From an uncultured Desulfovibrio sp. (GTDB lineage: Bacteria > Desulfobacterota > Desulfovibrionia > Desulfovibrionales > Desulfovibrionaceae), in assembly GCA_934546745.1 (NCBI GenBank), contig CAKTDV010000026.1:1-34542 (forward strand): a stretch of DNA of 34,542 nt, given 5' to 3'. This document shows, in pieces, positions 14,787-24,250 of the stretch (positions are counted from its first letter, which is position 1; each line of letters starts with the position of its first letter). Below the pieces are notes generated by a model. It was not told the DNA's origin. It saw only the letters and a list, made by a program, of their open reading frames with translations, and did no database searches. A program made the position numbers and the translations under genes.

Positions 14787-17700
14787 CTAGCGTTCGTCGC
14801 GTTCGACCGCCGGAAGACGCCGTTGTTCGTTGCCGGGGAAGAAGCGCAACGCGCCCTCAAGCCCGGCGTACATGCCAGCGGGATTCATACGGCTGCTTGC
14901 CATCCGCGGCGGCAGGCCGCACATGTGCACATCGATTTCGCGCAGGCGCACAAAGCGTCTGAGGAAGCAGCAGCCGCCCGTAAAGGCCAGAGCCATCATG
15001 ATGAACACGGCCGTCGCGTTCCACGCGCCCACGCCGCTCAGCACACCGGACAGGCCCACATCCAGGGTCGGCGCGCCGTATTCGGCCAGCACGGCGTTGA
15101 TGGGCAGCAGCGCCAGACCGGGGAAGACGCCTGTCAGCACGCAGCCCGCGGCCAGCACGAACATGGGCAGGCGCATGGCGAAGGGAGCTTCCTGTACGTC
15201 TTCCAGATGCTCGCCCGGCTGGCCAAGGAAGGCCGCATGCAGGAACTTGGCGACGTAGGCCAGCGTCAGCACGCTGCCGACAAGGGAGAGCAGCGCCAGC
15301 ACGGGCTGGCCGGCCTGCATGAGCGCATGGTAGATAAGCCATTTTGAGGTGAAGCCGCTGGTGGGCGGCACACCGACCACGGAGAGACCGGCAATGGCGA
15401 ACATGCACAGCGTGAAGGGCATTTTGCGGCCGATGCCGCCGAGTTCGTCCAGGCTGTCCTTGTGCGTGGCGAACATGACCGCGCCGCAGACAAGGAAGAG
15501 AAGATCCTTGAAGAAGACGTGGTTGACAAGATGCAGCATGCCGCCCGCATAGCCGAGAACGCCACCCGCCGCCACGGCCAGCACCATGTAGCCGATCTGG
15601 CTTACGGTGGAGTAGATGAAGACCAGCTTCAGGTTGCTGACGAGCAGCGCCTGCAGGGCGGCCATCACGATGGTGACGCCGCCGATCCACATGACGGTGT
15701 CCGTGATGAGGGACTGGGCTTCCAGACCCAGGACGCGGGCCAGGGCCAGACCGCCGCCGATGAGCATGAAGAGCTTGATCAGGCCGATGACGGCGCTCTT
15801 CAGCAGGACGGACGATATGTAGCCGGACACGGGCGTGGGGGCCAGCGCCGGGTGCATCTGCCAGTCGATGCGGAACGGCAGCTGGGCGGCCTTCATGACA
15901 AAACCGGCGGCCATCAGCGCCATGCCGGTCCACGCCGCCCACGGGGGCAGCAGCGCCAGCAGCCCGTCGGGGCGCAGGGCCGCGACGGCCGACAGGGGCG
16001 CGGCGGGGCCGATGATGCAGACGCCCACAAAGATGAAGCCCGCGCCAAGGATGTTGAAGAAGAAGTACTTGAAGGCTTCGCGCAGGCTGTCCCTGTCGCC
16101 TTCATGCGCGATGGCCATGTAGAGCGTCCACGAGCTCATGATTTCCCAGAACAGGAAAAAGCTGAACAGGTAGGTGCTGGTCACCATGCCGACGAGGCCG
16201 CCGCACATGGCCGTGAAGGCGGCGTAGAAGCGCCACTGCGTGTGGCTGTGGCTCATGTAGCCCAGCGCGTAAATCATGTTGAGCGCGCCCACCAGGGGCA
16301 CTATCAGAGCGAAGCAGTAGGACAGGGTATCCAGATTGCCGCCCTGGAGAACGACCAGCAGGGCCGTAAGCAGCAAGATGCCCACGCTGGCCAGACCGGC
16401 CCGGACGGGAGAGCTGCGGAAGAAGGCGGGCAGTATCGCGCCGAAGACCGGAACGGCCACATACCACCGCCACGGAACCATGACGGACTGGAACACGAGG
16501 AGTTCCCCGCCCTGCGTGGGGAAACAGGCGGAAGCCACGGGCGCCACCAGCATCAGCGGCAGTTGCGGGGCAAGGCCTGTCGCCAGACAGAGGGCGGCCA
16601 GCAGCCCCAGCGCCGCACGCATGCTGACGGGGGCTTCCTGAACCGCCGGCAGATGGGCGGGACGTTCCTCAAAGACCAGCGTTTTCAGAATACGCGTGTA
16701 GTAGACGGCGCCCACCAGCGAACCGCCAAAAATCAGTGCGCCGAGCCAGATGTGATTCGCCTGTACGGCGGCCTGAATCATCAGGTATTTGCTGAAGAAA
16801 GCGCCGAAGGGCGGCAGGCCCATGATGGAAATGAGGCCCACGGCCATGCAGGAAACCGTCCAGGGCATCTGGCGGCCGAGGCCGCGCAGATCCCGCAGGT
16901 TGCGGCTGCCGGTGCGCAGAATGAGCGCGCCCGCGCCAAGGAAGAGCAGATCCTTCATGAGCGCGTGGTTGAGCGTGTGCGCCAGACCGGCGGCGGTAGC
17001 GAGCCAGGTTCCCATGCCCAGCACAAGGGCCATTTCGCCAATCTGCCCCAGCGTCGAGTAGGCGAGCATGCGCTTGATGTCTTCCTGACGCAGGGCCATG
17101 ATCTCGCCGTAAATCAGCGTGGCCGCGCCCAGCAGGGTCAGCCAGCCGCCGAACCAGTTCAGTCCGAAACCGGAGGCTATGGCGCCATCGATGGCTCCGG
17201 TCACACTCCCCGCCTGACCGTAGATGACCAGGATGATGCCGAAAATCCCCATCTTGGTGATGACGCCCGAAAGAGGGCCGGACACCGACGAGGGAGCGGC
17301 CGGATGCGCGTCCGGCAGCCAGGAATGGAAGGGCACAAGACCGGCCTTGACGGCGAACCCGGCAAAGCAGAGCAGGATGGCGGCCTGCGCGGCCCAGACG
17401 CTCAGCTGCGGCGCGGCGGAAGGCACGGCGGCCAGCAGGGAGTTGCCGCCGCCCAGCAGCATGAGGCCGGGGAGCATGAGACACGCGCCGCCCGCGCACA
17501 TGACGTAGTATTTGAAGCCGGCATCGTGCGCCGTGCGGTTGTTCTCATGCACGACGAGGAAGTAGGAGGCAAAGGTCATCAGCTCCCAGTAGCCGTGCAG
17601 CGCGCCCATGTCCGCCGTGGAGACGATGCCCGCCAGCGAGGCGAAGGTCAGGAGCAGGAAAAACCAGTACCAGCCCTTGCGTTCGGCATGCGCCATATAG

Positions 17701-18608
17701 CCTAGGGAATAGATGGCGACCAGCAGCGCGACAAGGGAGATGATGATCAGGAAAAGTTCCGCCGCCGCCACGGGATGCGGATGGCTGATGACGGACGAGA
17801 AGGCCAGCAGGGCGGCAATGGCCCCCAGGAATTCCGCGCCGCGAATGTTCCAGTAAAATGCCAGCCCCACCGCGAACGCGCCGCAGTAAAGCATCCAGAA
17901 AGCGGGGTGGACGGGCGCATGGGGGGCCGCATAGCCCGCCCAGGAGGCGGCGATGTCCAGCAGGGGAACGCGCAGAAGGCCCATGCCCGCCGTCAGTACG
18001 GCCAGAAGGCCGGCCAGAAAACCCGCGCGGATGCCGCTTCCGTCCCTGATGTCCGCCGCGTCCAGAGGCGCGGGCTCAAACCAGACGGTGCGCAGTACCC
18101 GCACGTGCAGCGCGATGAATATCGTGGCGCAGACGGCCTCCACAAGCAGCAGGAGCAGGGGACTGGCCGCGCCGAACGGCAGGGCCGCCGCAAGAATCCC
18201 CTGGGTGATGCAGGCGCGCGCTTCAGGCATCAGGAAGGGCGTTCCCCCCACAGCCGCCATCAGGCCAAACGCAAAAAGCAGAGCGGGGTTGCGACAGGTA
18301 CCGCCCGCCCCCTGAAGCGCCTCCACACGTACACTGCCGCGCGCCCGCGCCAGCGCCCCAAGAGCCCGCAGGGCCAGCAGGCGGGAGGCCGCCTGAAACA
18401 GCAGAAAGAGCCAGACACCGGCAAAGGCCGGTCCGTTGGCCGCGCCGAGAGCCATGCAGAGCAGACCCGCGTCATGCAGCGCGCCCCAGGAGATCAGGCG
18501 TCTCGCATCATGCCGCTGCCGCACGGCAAGCCATGTGCCCGCCAGCAGAAAAAAAAGCCCCGGCAGGTACAGAAAGGCCGCACCCGCAGTCAAAGAAGGA
18601 TCAAACAT
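14787..18608 (-). CDS. cooM: Giant hydrogenase antiporter-like subunit CooM
   Basis: 1273-residue polytopic membrane protein, the ion-pumping part of the Coo hydrogenase. It contains two complete NuoL/HyfB-type antiporter domains in tandem. Domain 1 has Glu342 (WEL), Lys421 (AGFAVK) and His544/His548/Lys552. Domain 2 has Glu822 (FWEI), Lys906 (AGFVMK) and His1026/His1030/Lys1034. These are the conserved channel residues of complex I pumping subunits. The first 250 residues show a degenerate copy of the last third of such a domain. The start ATG 18608 has AGGGG upstream; the open frame runs 48 codons further back through Arg/Gly-rich sequence unlike a membrane protein. It is the first gene of the operon; 216 bases separate it from gpsA. 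Confidence 0.93.
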   Translation of the reverse strand: MFDPSLTAGAAFLYLPGLFFLLAGTWLAVRQRHDARRLISWGALHDAGLLCMALGAANGPAFAGVWLFLLFQAASRLLALRALGALARARGSVRVEALQGAGGTCRNPALLFAFGLMAAVGGTPFLMPEARACITQGILAAALPFGAASPLLLLLVEAVCATIFIALHVRVLRTVWFEPAPLDAADIRDGSGIRAGFLAGLLAVLTAGMGLLRVPLLDIAASWAGYAAPHAPVHPAFWMLYCGAFAVGLAFYWNIRGAEFLGAIAALLAFSSVISHPHPVAAAELFLIIISLVALLVAIYSLGYMAHAERKGWYWFFLLLTFASLAGIVSTADMGALHGYWELMTFASYFLVVHENNRTAHDAGFKYYVMCAGGACLMLPGLMLLGGGNSLLAAVPSAAPQLSVWAAQAAILLCFAGFAVKAGLVPFHSWLPDAHPAAPSSVSGPLSGVITKMGIFGIILVIYGQAGSVTGAIDGAIASGFGLNWFGGWLTLLGAATLIYGEIMALRQEDIKRMLAYSTLGQIGEMALVLGMGTWLATAAGLAHTLNHALMKDLLFLGAGALILRTGSRNLRDLRGLGRQMPWTVSCMAVGLISIMGLPPFGAFFSKYLMIQAAVQANHIWLGALIFGGSLVGAVYYTRILKTLVFEERPAHLPAVQEAPVSMRAALGLLAALCLATGLAPQLPLMLVAPVASACFPTQGGELLVFQSVMVPWRWYVAVPVFGAILPAFFRSSPVRAGLASVGILLLTALLVVLQGGNLDTLSYCFALIVPLVGALNMIYALGYMSHSHTQWRFYAAFTAMCGGLVGMVTSTYLFSFFLFWEIMSSWTLYMAIAHEGDRDSLREAFKYFFFNILGAGFIFVGVCIIGPAAPLSAVAALRPDGLLALLPPWAAWTGMALMAAGFVMKAAQLPFRIDWQMHPALAPTPVSGYISSVLLKSAVIGLIKLFMLIGGGLALARVLGLEAQSLITDTVMWIGGVTIVMAALQALLVSNLKLVFIYSTVSQIGYMVLAVAAGGVLGYAGGMLHLVNHVFFKDLLFLVCGAVMFATHKDSLDELGGIGRKMPFTLCMFAIAGLSVVGVPPTSGFTSKWLIYHALMQAGQPVLALLSLVGSVLTLAYVAKFLHAAFLGQPGEHLEDVQEAPFAMRLPMFVLAAGCVLTGVFPGLALLPINAVLAEYGAPTLDVGLSGVLSGVGAWNATAVFIMMALAFTGGCCFLRRFVRLREIDVHMCGLPPRMASSRMNPAGMYAGLEGALRFFPGNEQRRLPAVERDER

Positions 18609-18824
18609 ACGCGCCCCTGAGCAGTTGGATTTCACAACGTGCAGAAAACACTCCGGGCGCTCTTTTCCCGGCGTGCCCTGCGGGCATTTCCTCCCGCTTT
18701 CGTCCCTGCGGCGGCCAGAGGCCCCTCGCCAACCGGATGTCGTAAACCTCATCCGCGCGTTTGCCGCGCATGAAAACCGGGAATCTGGCGGTTGCGGAGA
18801 ACAGCGGAACCTTTAACCTCCACC
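18609..18824 (-). promoter_or_regulatory. Leader region of the coo operon
   Basis: 216 bases between the gpsA stop and cooM start must hold the operon promoter unless it is read from gpsA. I looked for a CooA/CRP-like palindrome (TGTCA or TGTGA half-sites) and for a sigma-54 GG-GC element and found neither. One TGTGA half-site occurs near 18635 without a partner. Small GC-rich hairpins are present but without T-runs. Confidence 0.35.
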
Positions 18825-19850
18825 CTAGCAGAAGTCACACGTCAGCGCAATGTATTCTTCCCGCGGCTTCCGTGCCATGAGGTGCCGTACAGCATCCCCC
18901 GGCGAACGGCCTTCGCGCACGATGGCGCGCACGGCCGCGGCAATGGGCGCGTCCACGCCCAGCCGTCCGGCCAGCATGCAGGCGGCGTCCGCGGTAGCCA
19001 CGCCTTCCGCCACCATGCCCAGCTGTTCCGTAATGTCTTCCAGCCGCTCTCCCCGGCCAAGCCGCAGGCCGACCTGCCGGTTGCGCGAAAGATCCCCCGT
19101 GCAGGTCAGGACAAGATCGCCCAGCCCGGAAAGTCCCATGAAGGTGGAGGGCAGCGCGCCGCGGGCGGTGCCCATGCGGCTTATCTCCGCCAGGCCGCGC
19201 GCGATGAGGGCGGCCCGGCTGTTATGGCCGAAACCAAGGCCGTCGCATATGCCCGCCGCAATGGCGATGACGTTCTTGAGCGCGCCGCCCAGCTCCACGC
19301 CGGTCACATCCGTGCTGCTGTAGCAGCGGAAGTCCGGCCCGGAAAAGGCGTCGCGCAACCGTGTTCCCAGCGCCTTGTCGCCACACGCCAGCACAACGGC
19401 CGTGGGCAGTCCCCGCAGCACCTCGGCAGCGAAGGACGGGCCGGACAGCACCGCATACCGTGCCCGATCTCCTATGGTTTCCGCGATCATCCGTCCCGGA
19501 GTGGCCAGCGTGGCAACCTCCAGCCCCTTGGCGGCGTTGATGAACACGGGATCGTCACAGAAGTGGGATCTGTGGGCCTCCAGCCAGCCGCGCAACCGCT
19601 GGCACGGCACCGCCAGCAGAAGCAGCGGCGCGCGCAGCGCCTCCGGTTCCGCCGTCGCCCTCAGATCCGGATGCAGACGGTATGAGGAGACGTAGCGCGG
19701 GTTGCGGTGTTCCCTGTTGACGGCATGCGCCACGGCTTCGTCGCGGACCCAGAGGGTCGTTTGCAGGCCGCGCGACGCCAGATGGTGCGCCAGCGCCGTT
19801 CCCCAGCTTCCGCCCCCGGCGACGCAGATGTCAGGAATGGTGTGAGGCAT
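18825..19850 (-). CDS. gpsA: Glycerol-3-phosphate dehydrogenase [NAD(P)+]
   Basis: 341-residue soluble enzyme that reduces dihydroxyacetone phosphate to sn-glycerol 3-phosphate for phospholipid synthesis. The dinucleotide-binding loop GGGSWGTALA is at residues 9-18. The catalytic Lys lies in the LGGALKNVIAIAAG segment, and GLSGLGDLVLTCTG is the family signature in the C-terminal domain. The length is normal for GpsA. ATG at 19850 overlaps the end of the upstream glycosyltransferase gene by 20 bases, suggesting coupling. Confidence 0.96.
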   Translation of the reverse strand: MPHTIPDICVAGGGSWGTALAHHLASRGLQTTLWVRDEAVAHAVNREHRNPRYVSSYRLHPDLRATAEPEALRAPLLLLAVPCQRLRGWLEAHRSHFCDDPVFINAAKGLEVATLATPGRMIAETIGDRARYAVLSGPSFAAEVLRGLPTAVVLACGDKALGTRLRDAFSGPDFRCYSSTDVTGVELGGALKNVIAIAAGICDGLGFGHNSRAALIARGLAEISRMGTARGALPSTFMGLSGLGDLVLTCTGDLSRNRQVGLRLGRGERLEDITEQLGMVAEGVATADAACMLAGRLGVDAPIAAAVRAIVREGRSPGDAVRHLMARKPREEYIALTCDFC

Positions 19851-21093
19851 GAGGTGTTCCCTGTTCCCTGTCCGCAAGAGTGTTTCGGCATCCGCCATAC
19901 GTGCGCAGCCAAGCGGCGCAGATGCGTTCCAGCGCCGGATCGCCCCAGGCCGCGGCCTGTGCGAGCCGGGCGCGTACCCGCCGCTCGCAGGCGCGCAGCG
20001 CGGCCGCGTCAGGCCGCAGGGAGGCCGCGATGGCCGCCGCCCGATCATGCTGCCCGCCTCCCCGCGCGGCCCGCAACAGCAGACGGGCCATTTCCGGCGT
20101 CGGCAAAAGGCGCAGGGCCAGCCCGGCGGCCTCAAGCGCCTCCGGCCAGGCATTCCGCGCGGCCAGAAGACGCCCCAGAAGAAGATGCCCCTCCCGCCAG
20201 AGAGGTTCCTCATGCAGGGCCGCCCGCAGATCCCGCTCCGAAGCGCCGCCGCCCCATTGCGCGGAAAGCGCCCGCTCGCGCTCCGGCGGCGGGACGGCAT
20301 AACTCACGCCCTGGGCGTTCAGGCGCGTTTCATAGCCGTCCAGAGCGGCCTGCTGGTGAAAATCCGGGCGGACATGCTCTCCCCAGCGTTGCCCGAACAG
20401 CGCCGCGTTGTCCGGCGTGCGCGTGTGGCGTCCCGGCGTCCTGCTTTCGGCATGGACGACGGTGGACGCGCTGACAACAGCGAGGGAAAGGCCCCGTTGC
20501 CGCAGTGAGAAACACAGTTCCAGATCCTCATATCCGTTGGCATAGTCCTCGCAGAAGCCGCCCGCGGCCTCGAAATCCGCCCGTCGCAGCAGCAGGGCGG
20601 CCCCGGTAATGGCCTGCAGGGGGTGTGTCCGCCGCACGGCCGGATGATCGCCGGGAAAATCCGCATACAGATGTTTCACGCCGCCCAGGGGGGTGAAACT
20701 GACGCCGCAGTGCTGCGTCCGTCCGTCGGGATAGAGCAGCAGCGGCCCGACGGCTCCTGTGCCCGGCGTGTCCAGCGCCTCTTTCAGGGGCGGCAGCCAT
20801 CCGGGGGTCGCCAGCGTGTCGTTGTTGAGAAACAGCAGCGCGCCACCGCTGGCGGCGCTGGCTCCGGCATTGCAGCCAGCGGCGAATCCCCGGTTTTCCG
20901 GCAGGCATACCCGCAGGAAGCGTGTTCCGAACAGCGCCGTGCCGAGCGGCTCCAGCTCCGTGCGCGTCGCATCCGTGGAGCCGTTATCCACAACAACAAC
21001 CTGCGCGCCGCCGTCATGCATGGCCAGCGAACGCAGGCAGGAGGCCGTCACCTCCCAGAGATTCCAGGCGGGAATGACAATGGAAATATCCAT
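19831..21093 (-). CDS. GT2-family glycosyltransferase with C-terminal helical (TPR-like) region
   Basis: 420 residues. Residues 1-about 240 are a GT-A domain: ISIVIPAWN at the start, VVVDNGSTDATR for the nucleotide-binding loop, FLNNDT with the DxD-like metal site, and GYEDLELC with the acceptor-side ED motif (rhamnosyltransferase/WcaA style). After about 250 comes a helical Ala/Leu/Arg-rich region with repeat-like spacing (LHEEPLWREGHLLLGRLLAA and following) that suggests TPR-type repeats. It probably transfers a sugar onto a surface glycan; donor and acceptor are unknown. ATG 21093 is chosen because the conserved fold begins there; no strong ribosome site is seen. It overlaps gpsA by 20 bases. 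Confidence 0.85.
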   Translation of the reverse strand: MDISIVIPAWNLWEVTASCLRSLAMHDGGAQVVVVDNGSTDATRTELEPLGTALFGTRFLRVCLPENRGFAAGCNAGASAASGGALLFLNNDTLATPGWLPPLKEALDTPGTGAVGPLLLYPDGRTQHCGVSFTPLGGVKHLYADFPGDHPAVRRTHPLQAITGAALLLRRADFEAAGGFCEDYANGYEDLELCFSLRQRGLSLAVVSASTVVHAESRTPGRHTRTPDNAALFGQRWGEHVRPDFHQQAALDGYETRLNAQGVSYAVPPPERERALSAQWGGGASERDLRAALHEEPLWREGHLLLGRLLAARNAWPEALEAAGLALRLLPTPEMARLLLRAARGGGQHDRAAAIAASLRPDAAALRACERRVRARLAQAAAWGDPALERICAAWLRTYGGCRNTLADREQGTPHASHHS

Positions 21094-21113
21094 GACGGAA
21101 AAGGGGCCGCTGG

Positions 21114-21527
21114 CTAGAGCCAGAACGTTTCCCGCAGCACCCGCTGCCTGTAGGTATCGCCCACGGCCATGAAGGCGAAAACGATATTGGGGAGGTAAAG
21201 GGACGCCAGCCCCGGATCGCCGTCGAGCCTCCAGAGAGCCAGTCCGCAGGCGGCCCAGAGGACGGCCAGCGTCAGGCCCTTGCGCCAGACGCCGTAGATC
21301 AGATAGCCGATCCAGCCCGAAAACAGCACGGGCAGGGAAAACACGGCCCAGCGTTCTTTCCAGCTGAAGCCCGCCGTGTTGACGACCCCCCACGCGCCCA
21401 GAGCATCGCGGTCATGAATGAGGCGATAGGCGGCTTTTTTGCTTTCTGGCACGTCCAGCGCCTCGATACGTTCCGCGATCGAAAGAACGGGCGGTTTTTC
21501 CGTTCCGCGTTTTTTCCTGTGAGCCAT
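21114..21527 (-). CDS. DUF2628-like small membrane protein
   Basis: 137 residues. A basic N-terminus (MAHRKKRG) and a soluble helix (about 20-50) are followed by a segment FSWKERWAVFSLPVLFSGWI and one or two further hydrophobic helices (LTLAVLWAACGLALW, and about 100-125). This is the layout of DUF2628 proteins, which have no established function. An in-frame ATG at 21581 would add 18 charged residues. Neither start has a good ribosome site, so the start is uncertain. It precedes the glycosyltransferase gene by 20 bases. Confidence 0.62.
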   Translation of the reverse strand: MAHRKKRGTEKPPVLSIAERIEALDVPESKKAAYRLIHDRDALGAWGVVNTAGFSWKERWAVFSLPVLFSGWIGYLIYGVWRKGLTLAVLWAACGLALWRLDGDPGLASLYLPNIVFAFMAVGDTYRQRVLRETFWL

Positions 21528-21702
21528 AAGGCGTGTTCCCGGCGCTCTGTCGCGGCCTCTCTGAAATTTTTGCGGTTCCATGATGGCGTCCCGCGCGTCC
21601 GTTGACACGGGATACCGCCAGAATGCCACAGTTTTCCCCGACCGGCAATGCTCTTTCTTCGCCGGAAACGGCGTGCGCGGCGGCCCCTTCCCGGTGTGGC
21701 GG

Positions 21703-23541
21703 CTACAGCAGGCCGTGCAGCGGGCCGCCGGGGGCGGCCAGCGCCTCCACGCGGCGTTCCACGGCGGGATCTTCCTCCAGGGCGGGCGCGTGGAAGGGTT
21801 TGACGCGGGCGTCGATAAGGAGCGGCGCTTCGCAGGACCAGTGGCGGGCGCGGGTTGCGGCATCCGCGCCATAGACGTCCGCGGCGGGATCGGAGCGGGT
21901 GAATGTCACCCAGAGGAAGTTCTCGAAGGAGGCCGCCGCAAAGGCGGCGTCGTCGGCAACGGTCACCAGCGGAAAGGCGTCGCGGGCCTCCCACGCGCCA
22001 AGGGCCCGCGCAAGGGCTTCCATGCGGGCGTCCCCCTGGCCCCGCTGGCTGACGTTACGGGGGCCGCGCAGCACGGCCATGCCGGGCGCGACCACATGCA
22101 GATCGCCAAAGCCCTTGGGCAGGGGCGGCAGCGTGCCCGGCTCCGTGCCGAGACGGCGGCGGGCGTCGCCCGCGGCGGCCCACACCAGCTTTGAGCCTTC
22201 GTGCAGCGCAAGGCCCGTATAATCCAGCGTGTCCGTGGGGCTGTGGGTGAAGAAATGGAGATCGCGGGCAAAGTCCGTGCGTTCCAGCACGTGGCGGAAA
22301 AAGGCGGGCACGTCGCGCGCGCGCAGGCCGGGAGCGTCCTCATGGGCGGCAATGACGAGGTATTTGGCAAGTGCCGTCTGCGTGGTTCCCAGCAGATGCA
22401 GGGCCGCCGTCAGTATCTCGCGCGGCTGTCGCGCGGCTTCATAGGGCGTGTAGCGTTCACTGCCCAGTGCCAGCAGCAACGGGTGCACACCAGCGGCGTC
22501 CACGGCATGTACCTCGCGGACGCCCGCGAAGACACGCGGCACCATACAGCCCGTCAGCTCGTGAATGAAATCGCCGAAAACCGTATCCTCCTGCGGCGGA
22601 CGGCCGACCGCCGTAAAAGGCCATATGGCGTCCGCCCGGTGGCGCACGCCTTCCACCTTCAGTACCGGGAAGTCATGGGCAAGGCTGTAATAGCCCACAT
22701 GATCGCCGAACGGCCCTTCCGGCTTCAGATCCGGCAGCAGATGCCCCCACAGGCAGACGTCCGCTTCCGCCGCCACCGGGAGCGGAAAGCCCGGCACGTT
22801 CGCCATGGCGACACGCCGTCCGCCCAGGAGACCGGCAAAACGCAGTTCCGACAGTCCCTCCGGCAGGGGCATGACGGCGGCGACCGTCAGCGACGGCGGT
22901 CCGCCCACGAACACCATGACTGGCAGCGCCTTTCCCAGATCCAGCGCCGCCGCATGGTGGACGCCGATACCCCGGTGAATCTGGTAATGCAGGCCCACCT
23001 CATCCGGCGCATAGGCGTTGCCGCCAAGCTGCACCCGGTACATGCCCAGATTGGAGGCGTGCGCTCCCGGACGGCGGGGATCCTCCGTATAAACCAGCGG
23101 CAGGGTGATGAACGGCCCGCCATCCAGCGGCCAGCCGGTGAGGCGCGGCAAATCCGCCACAGCGCAGGCGTGTTCCAGCACGGGCGCATGGGCCGCGCGC
23201 CGGGGCTGCATGTGCGTCAGCGCGGGCAGCAGGCGCGCCGATCGCAGCGGATGCCGCAGCGCGTCCGCCGGATCGGCTCCGGCCGCGAGGACGCCTTCCA
23301 CAGCCTTCAGCGTGTCGCGAAAAAGGAAACGCAGCCGTTCCTGTGTGCCGTACAGATTGCACAGCATGGGGAACGGCGATCCCTTTACCCGTGTAAACAG
23401 GAGGGCAGGCGCGGCCGCGCCAAAGGCCCGGCGCTGTATCGCCGCCAGCTCAAGATGCGCGTCCACCTCCGCGTCGATGCGCCGCAACATGCCGTTGCGT
23501 TCCAGATCCTCCACGCACTGCCGTAATGTGGTATAGCCCAT
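21703..23541 (-). CDS. ubiD: UbiD-family prenylated-FMN decarboxylase
   Basis: 612-residue decarboxylase that uses prenylated FMN. The signature KPEGPFGDHVGYYS (middle of the protein) contains the catalytic acid residues of the E-R-E site. Earlier segments around GMYRVQLGG and IHRGIGVHH match the prFMN-binding region. The length is above the 490 of E. coli UbiD and fits the long archaeal/deltaproteobacterial form. In organisms making menaquinone by the futalosine route, such proteins (MqnL) decarboxylate the prenylated dihydroxynaphthoate; that is the probable role here, by inference. No UbiX-type flavin prenyltransferase is in the window. ATG 23541 has AAGGGACG upstream. It follows the Nudix gene by 46 bases. 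Confidence 0.9.
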   Translation of the reverse strand: MGYTTLRQCVEDLERNGMLRRIDAEVDAHLELAAIQRRAFGAAAPALLFTRVKGSPFPMLCNLYGTQERLRFLFRDTLKAVEGVLAAGADPADALRHPLRSARLLPALTHMQPRRAAHAPVLEHACAVADLPRLTGWPLDGGPFITLPLVYTEDPRRPGAHASNLGMYRVQLGGNAYAPDEVGLHYQIHRGIGVHHAAALDLGKALPVMVFVGGPPSLTVAAVMPLPEGLSELRFAGLLGGRRVAMANVPGFPLPVAAEADVCLWGHLLPDLKPEGPFGDHVGYYSLAHDFPVLKVEGVRHRADAIWPFTAVGRPPQEDTVFGDFIHELTGCMVPRVFAGVREVHAVDAAGVHPLLLALGSERYTPYEAARQPREILTAALHLLGTTQTALAKYLVIAAHEDAPGLRARDVPAFFRHVLERTDFARDLHFFTHSPTDTLDYTGLALHEGSKLVWAAAGDARRRLGTEPGTLPPLPKGFGDLHVVAPGMAVLRGPRNVSQRGQGDARMEALARALGAWEARDAFPLVTVADDAAFAAASFENFLWVTFTRSDPAADVYGADAATRARHWSCEAPLLIDARVKPFHAPALEEDPAVERRVEALAAPGGPLHGLL

Positions 23542-23587
23542 ATGTCGTCCCTTTGTCAGGCCGGTTGTCTTTTTGGGGGAGAGGGGA

Positions 23588-24070
23588 TCAGTCCTCTTGC
23601 TCGACAGGCGCAAGAGAACGCTTGCCCGCAAGATAGTCGCGGAAATCGCGGATGATGGCGGCATGGTCGAACGCCAGAGGGGAGGGGAGCGCGTCCAGGG
23701 GAAAGAACGCCGCTTCCGCGGCGTCGTCTCCGGCGGCGGGGACGGCCTCAGCCCCGGCGCCGCCCACGAAAACGACGGACAGGGTATGGAAGCGCGGATC
23801 GCGCGAGGGGCGGGAATACACGCCCAGCACACCGATCAGGCGCACGTCCAGACCGGTTTCCTCGCGCATTTCCCGGCGGGCCGCCTGTTCCGCCTGTTCT
23901 CCTTCGTCGATGAAGCCACCGGGCAGGGCGTAGCCCAGCGGGGGGCGGCCCCTCCGTATCAGCACGATGCCCCGCGCGGGGTCATGGATGACGACATCCG
24001 TTGTGGGCGACGGGTTGGCGAACTGGGAAAAGCCCTTGCCGCAATGCGGACAGTGAAGTGTTTTTTCCAT
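23588..24070 (-). CDS. Nudix hydrolase with N-terminal zinc ribbon
   Basis: 160 residues. The Nudix box is complete (GFIDEGEQ, then REMREETGL; GX5EX7REUXEEXGU). It hydrolyses a nucleoside-diphosphate-linked compound, but the substrate is not predictable. An N-terminal CPHCG at residues 8-12 suggests half of a small zinc-binding element of the NudC/YjaD type, though I see only one CxxC pair. ATG 24070 is preferred over an in-frame ATG at 24106 because the conserved CPHCG follows closely; no clear ribosome site for either. It lies just upstream of ubiD on the same strand. Confidence 0.88.
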   Translation of the reverse strand: MEKTLHCPHCGKGFSQFANPSPTTDVVIHDPARGIVLIRRGRPPLGYALPGGFIDEGEQAEQAARREMREETGLDVRLIGVLGVYSRPSRDPRFHTLSVVFVGGAGAEAVPAAGDDAAEAAFFPLDALPSPLAFDHAAIIRDFRDYLAGKRSLAPVEQED

Positions 24071-24250
24071 GCGCAACAGGGTACGCCACTCGTCTTTTGG
24101 CCGCAAGCGGAGGCTTTCGGCGAGACATTTATCCTATTTTGAGGAAGAGGCCGCATTGGTCCTCGCGCGGGAGGCATCACGGAAGCGGCTGGCGTATCCG
24201 CCTTTTCGGCATGCTTCATGACGCCATGCCTAGCCGGGGAAAATCGTTGG

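Noticed and set aside
15462..17705. A 747-codon open frame on the plus strand opposite cooM
   Set aside because: Its translation is Gln/Arg/Gly/Ala/His-rich with no domain, as expected from the antisense of a hydrophobic high-GC gene; cooM matches a known family along its whole length.
9405..18608. Respiratory complex I (nuo) operon
   Set aside because: CooH keeps both CxxC nickel ligand pairs, hypA is in the operon, and no NuoE/F/G-type genes are present.
18609..18752. A longer CooM with 48 more N-terminal residues
   Set aside because: The extension is Arg/Gly/Lys-rich, has no ribosome site and occupies the likely promoter region; the ATG at 18608 has AGGGG and begins with a membrane helix.
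18609..18824. CooA or CRP/FNR site upstream of cooM
   Set aside because: Only a single TGTGA half-site is present, with no correctly spaced inverted partner.
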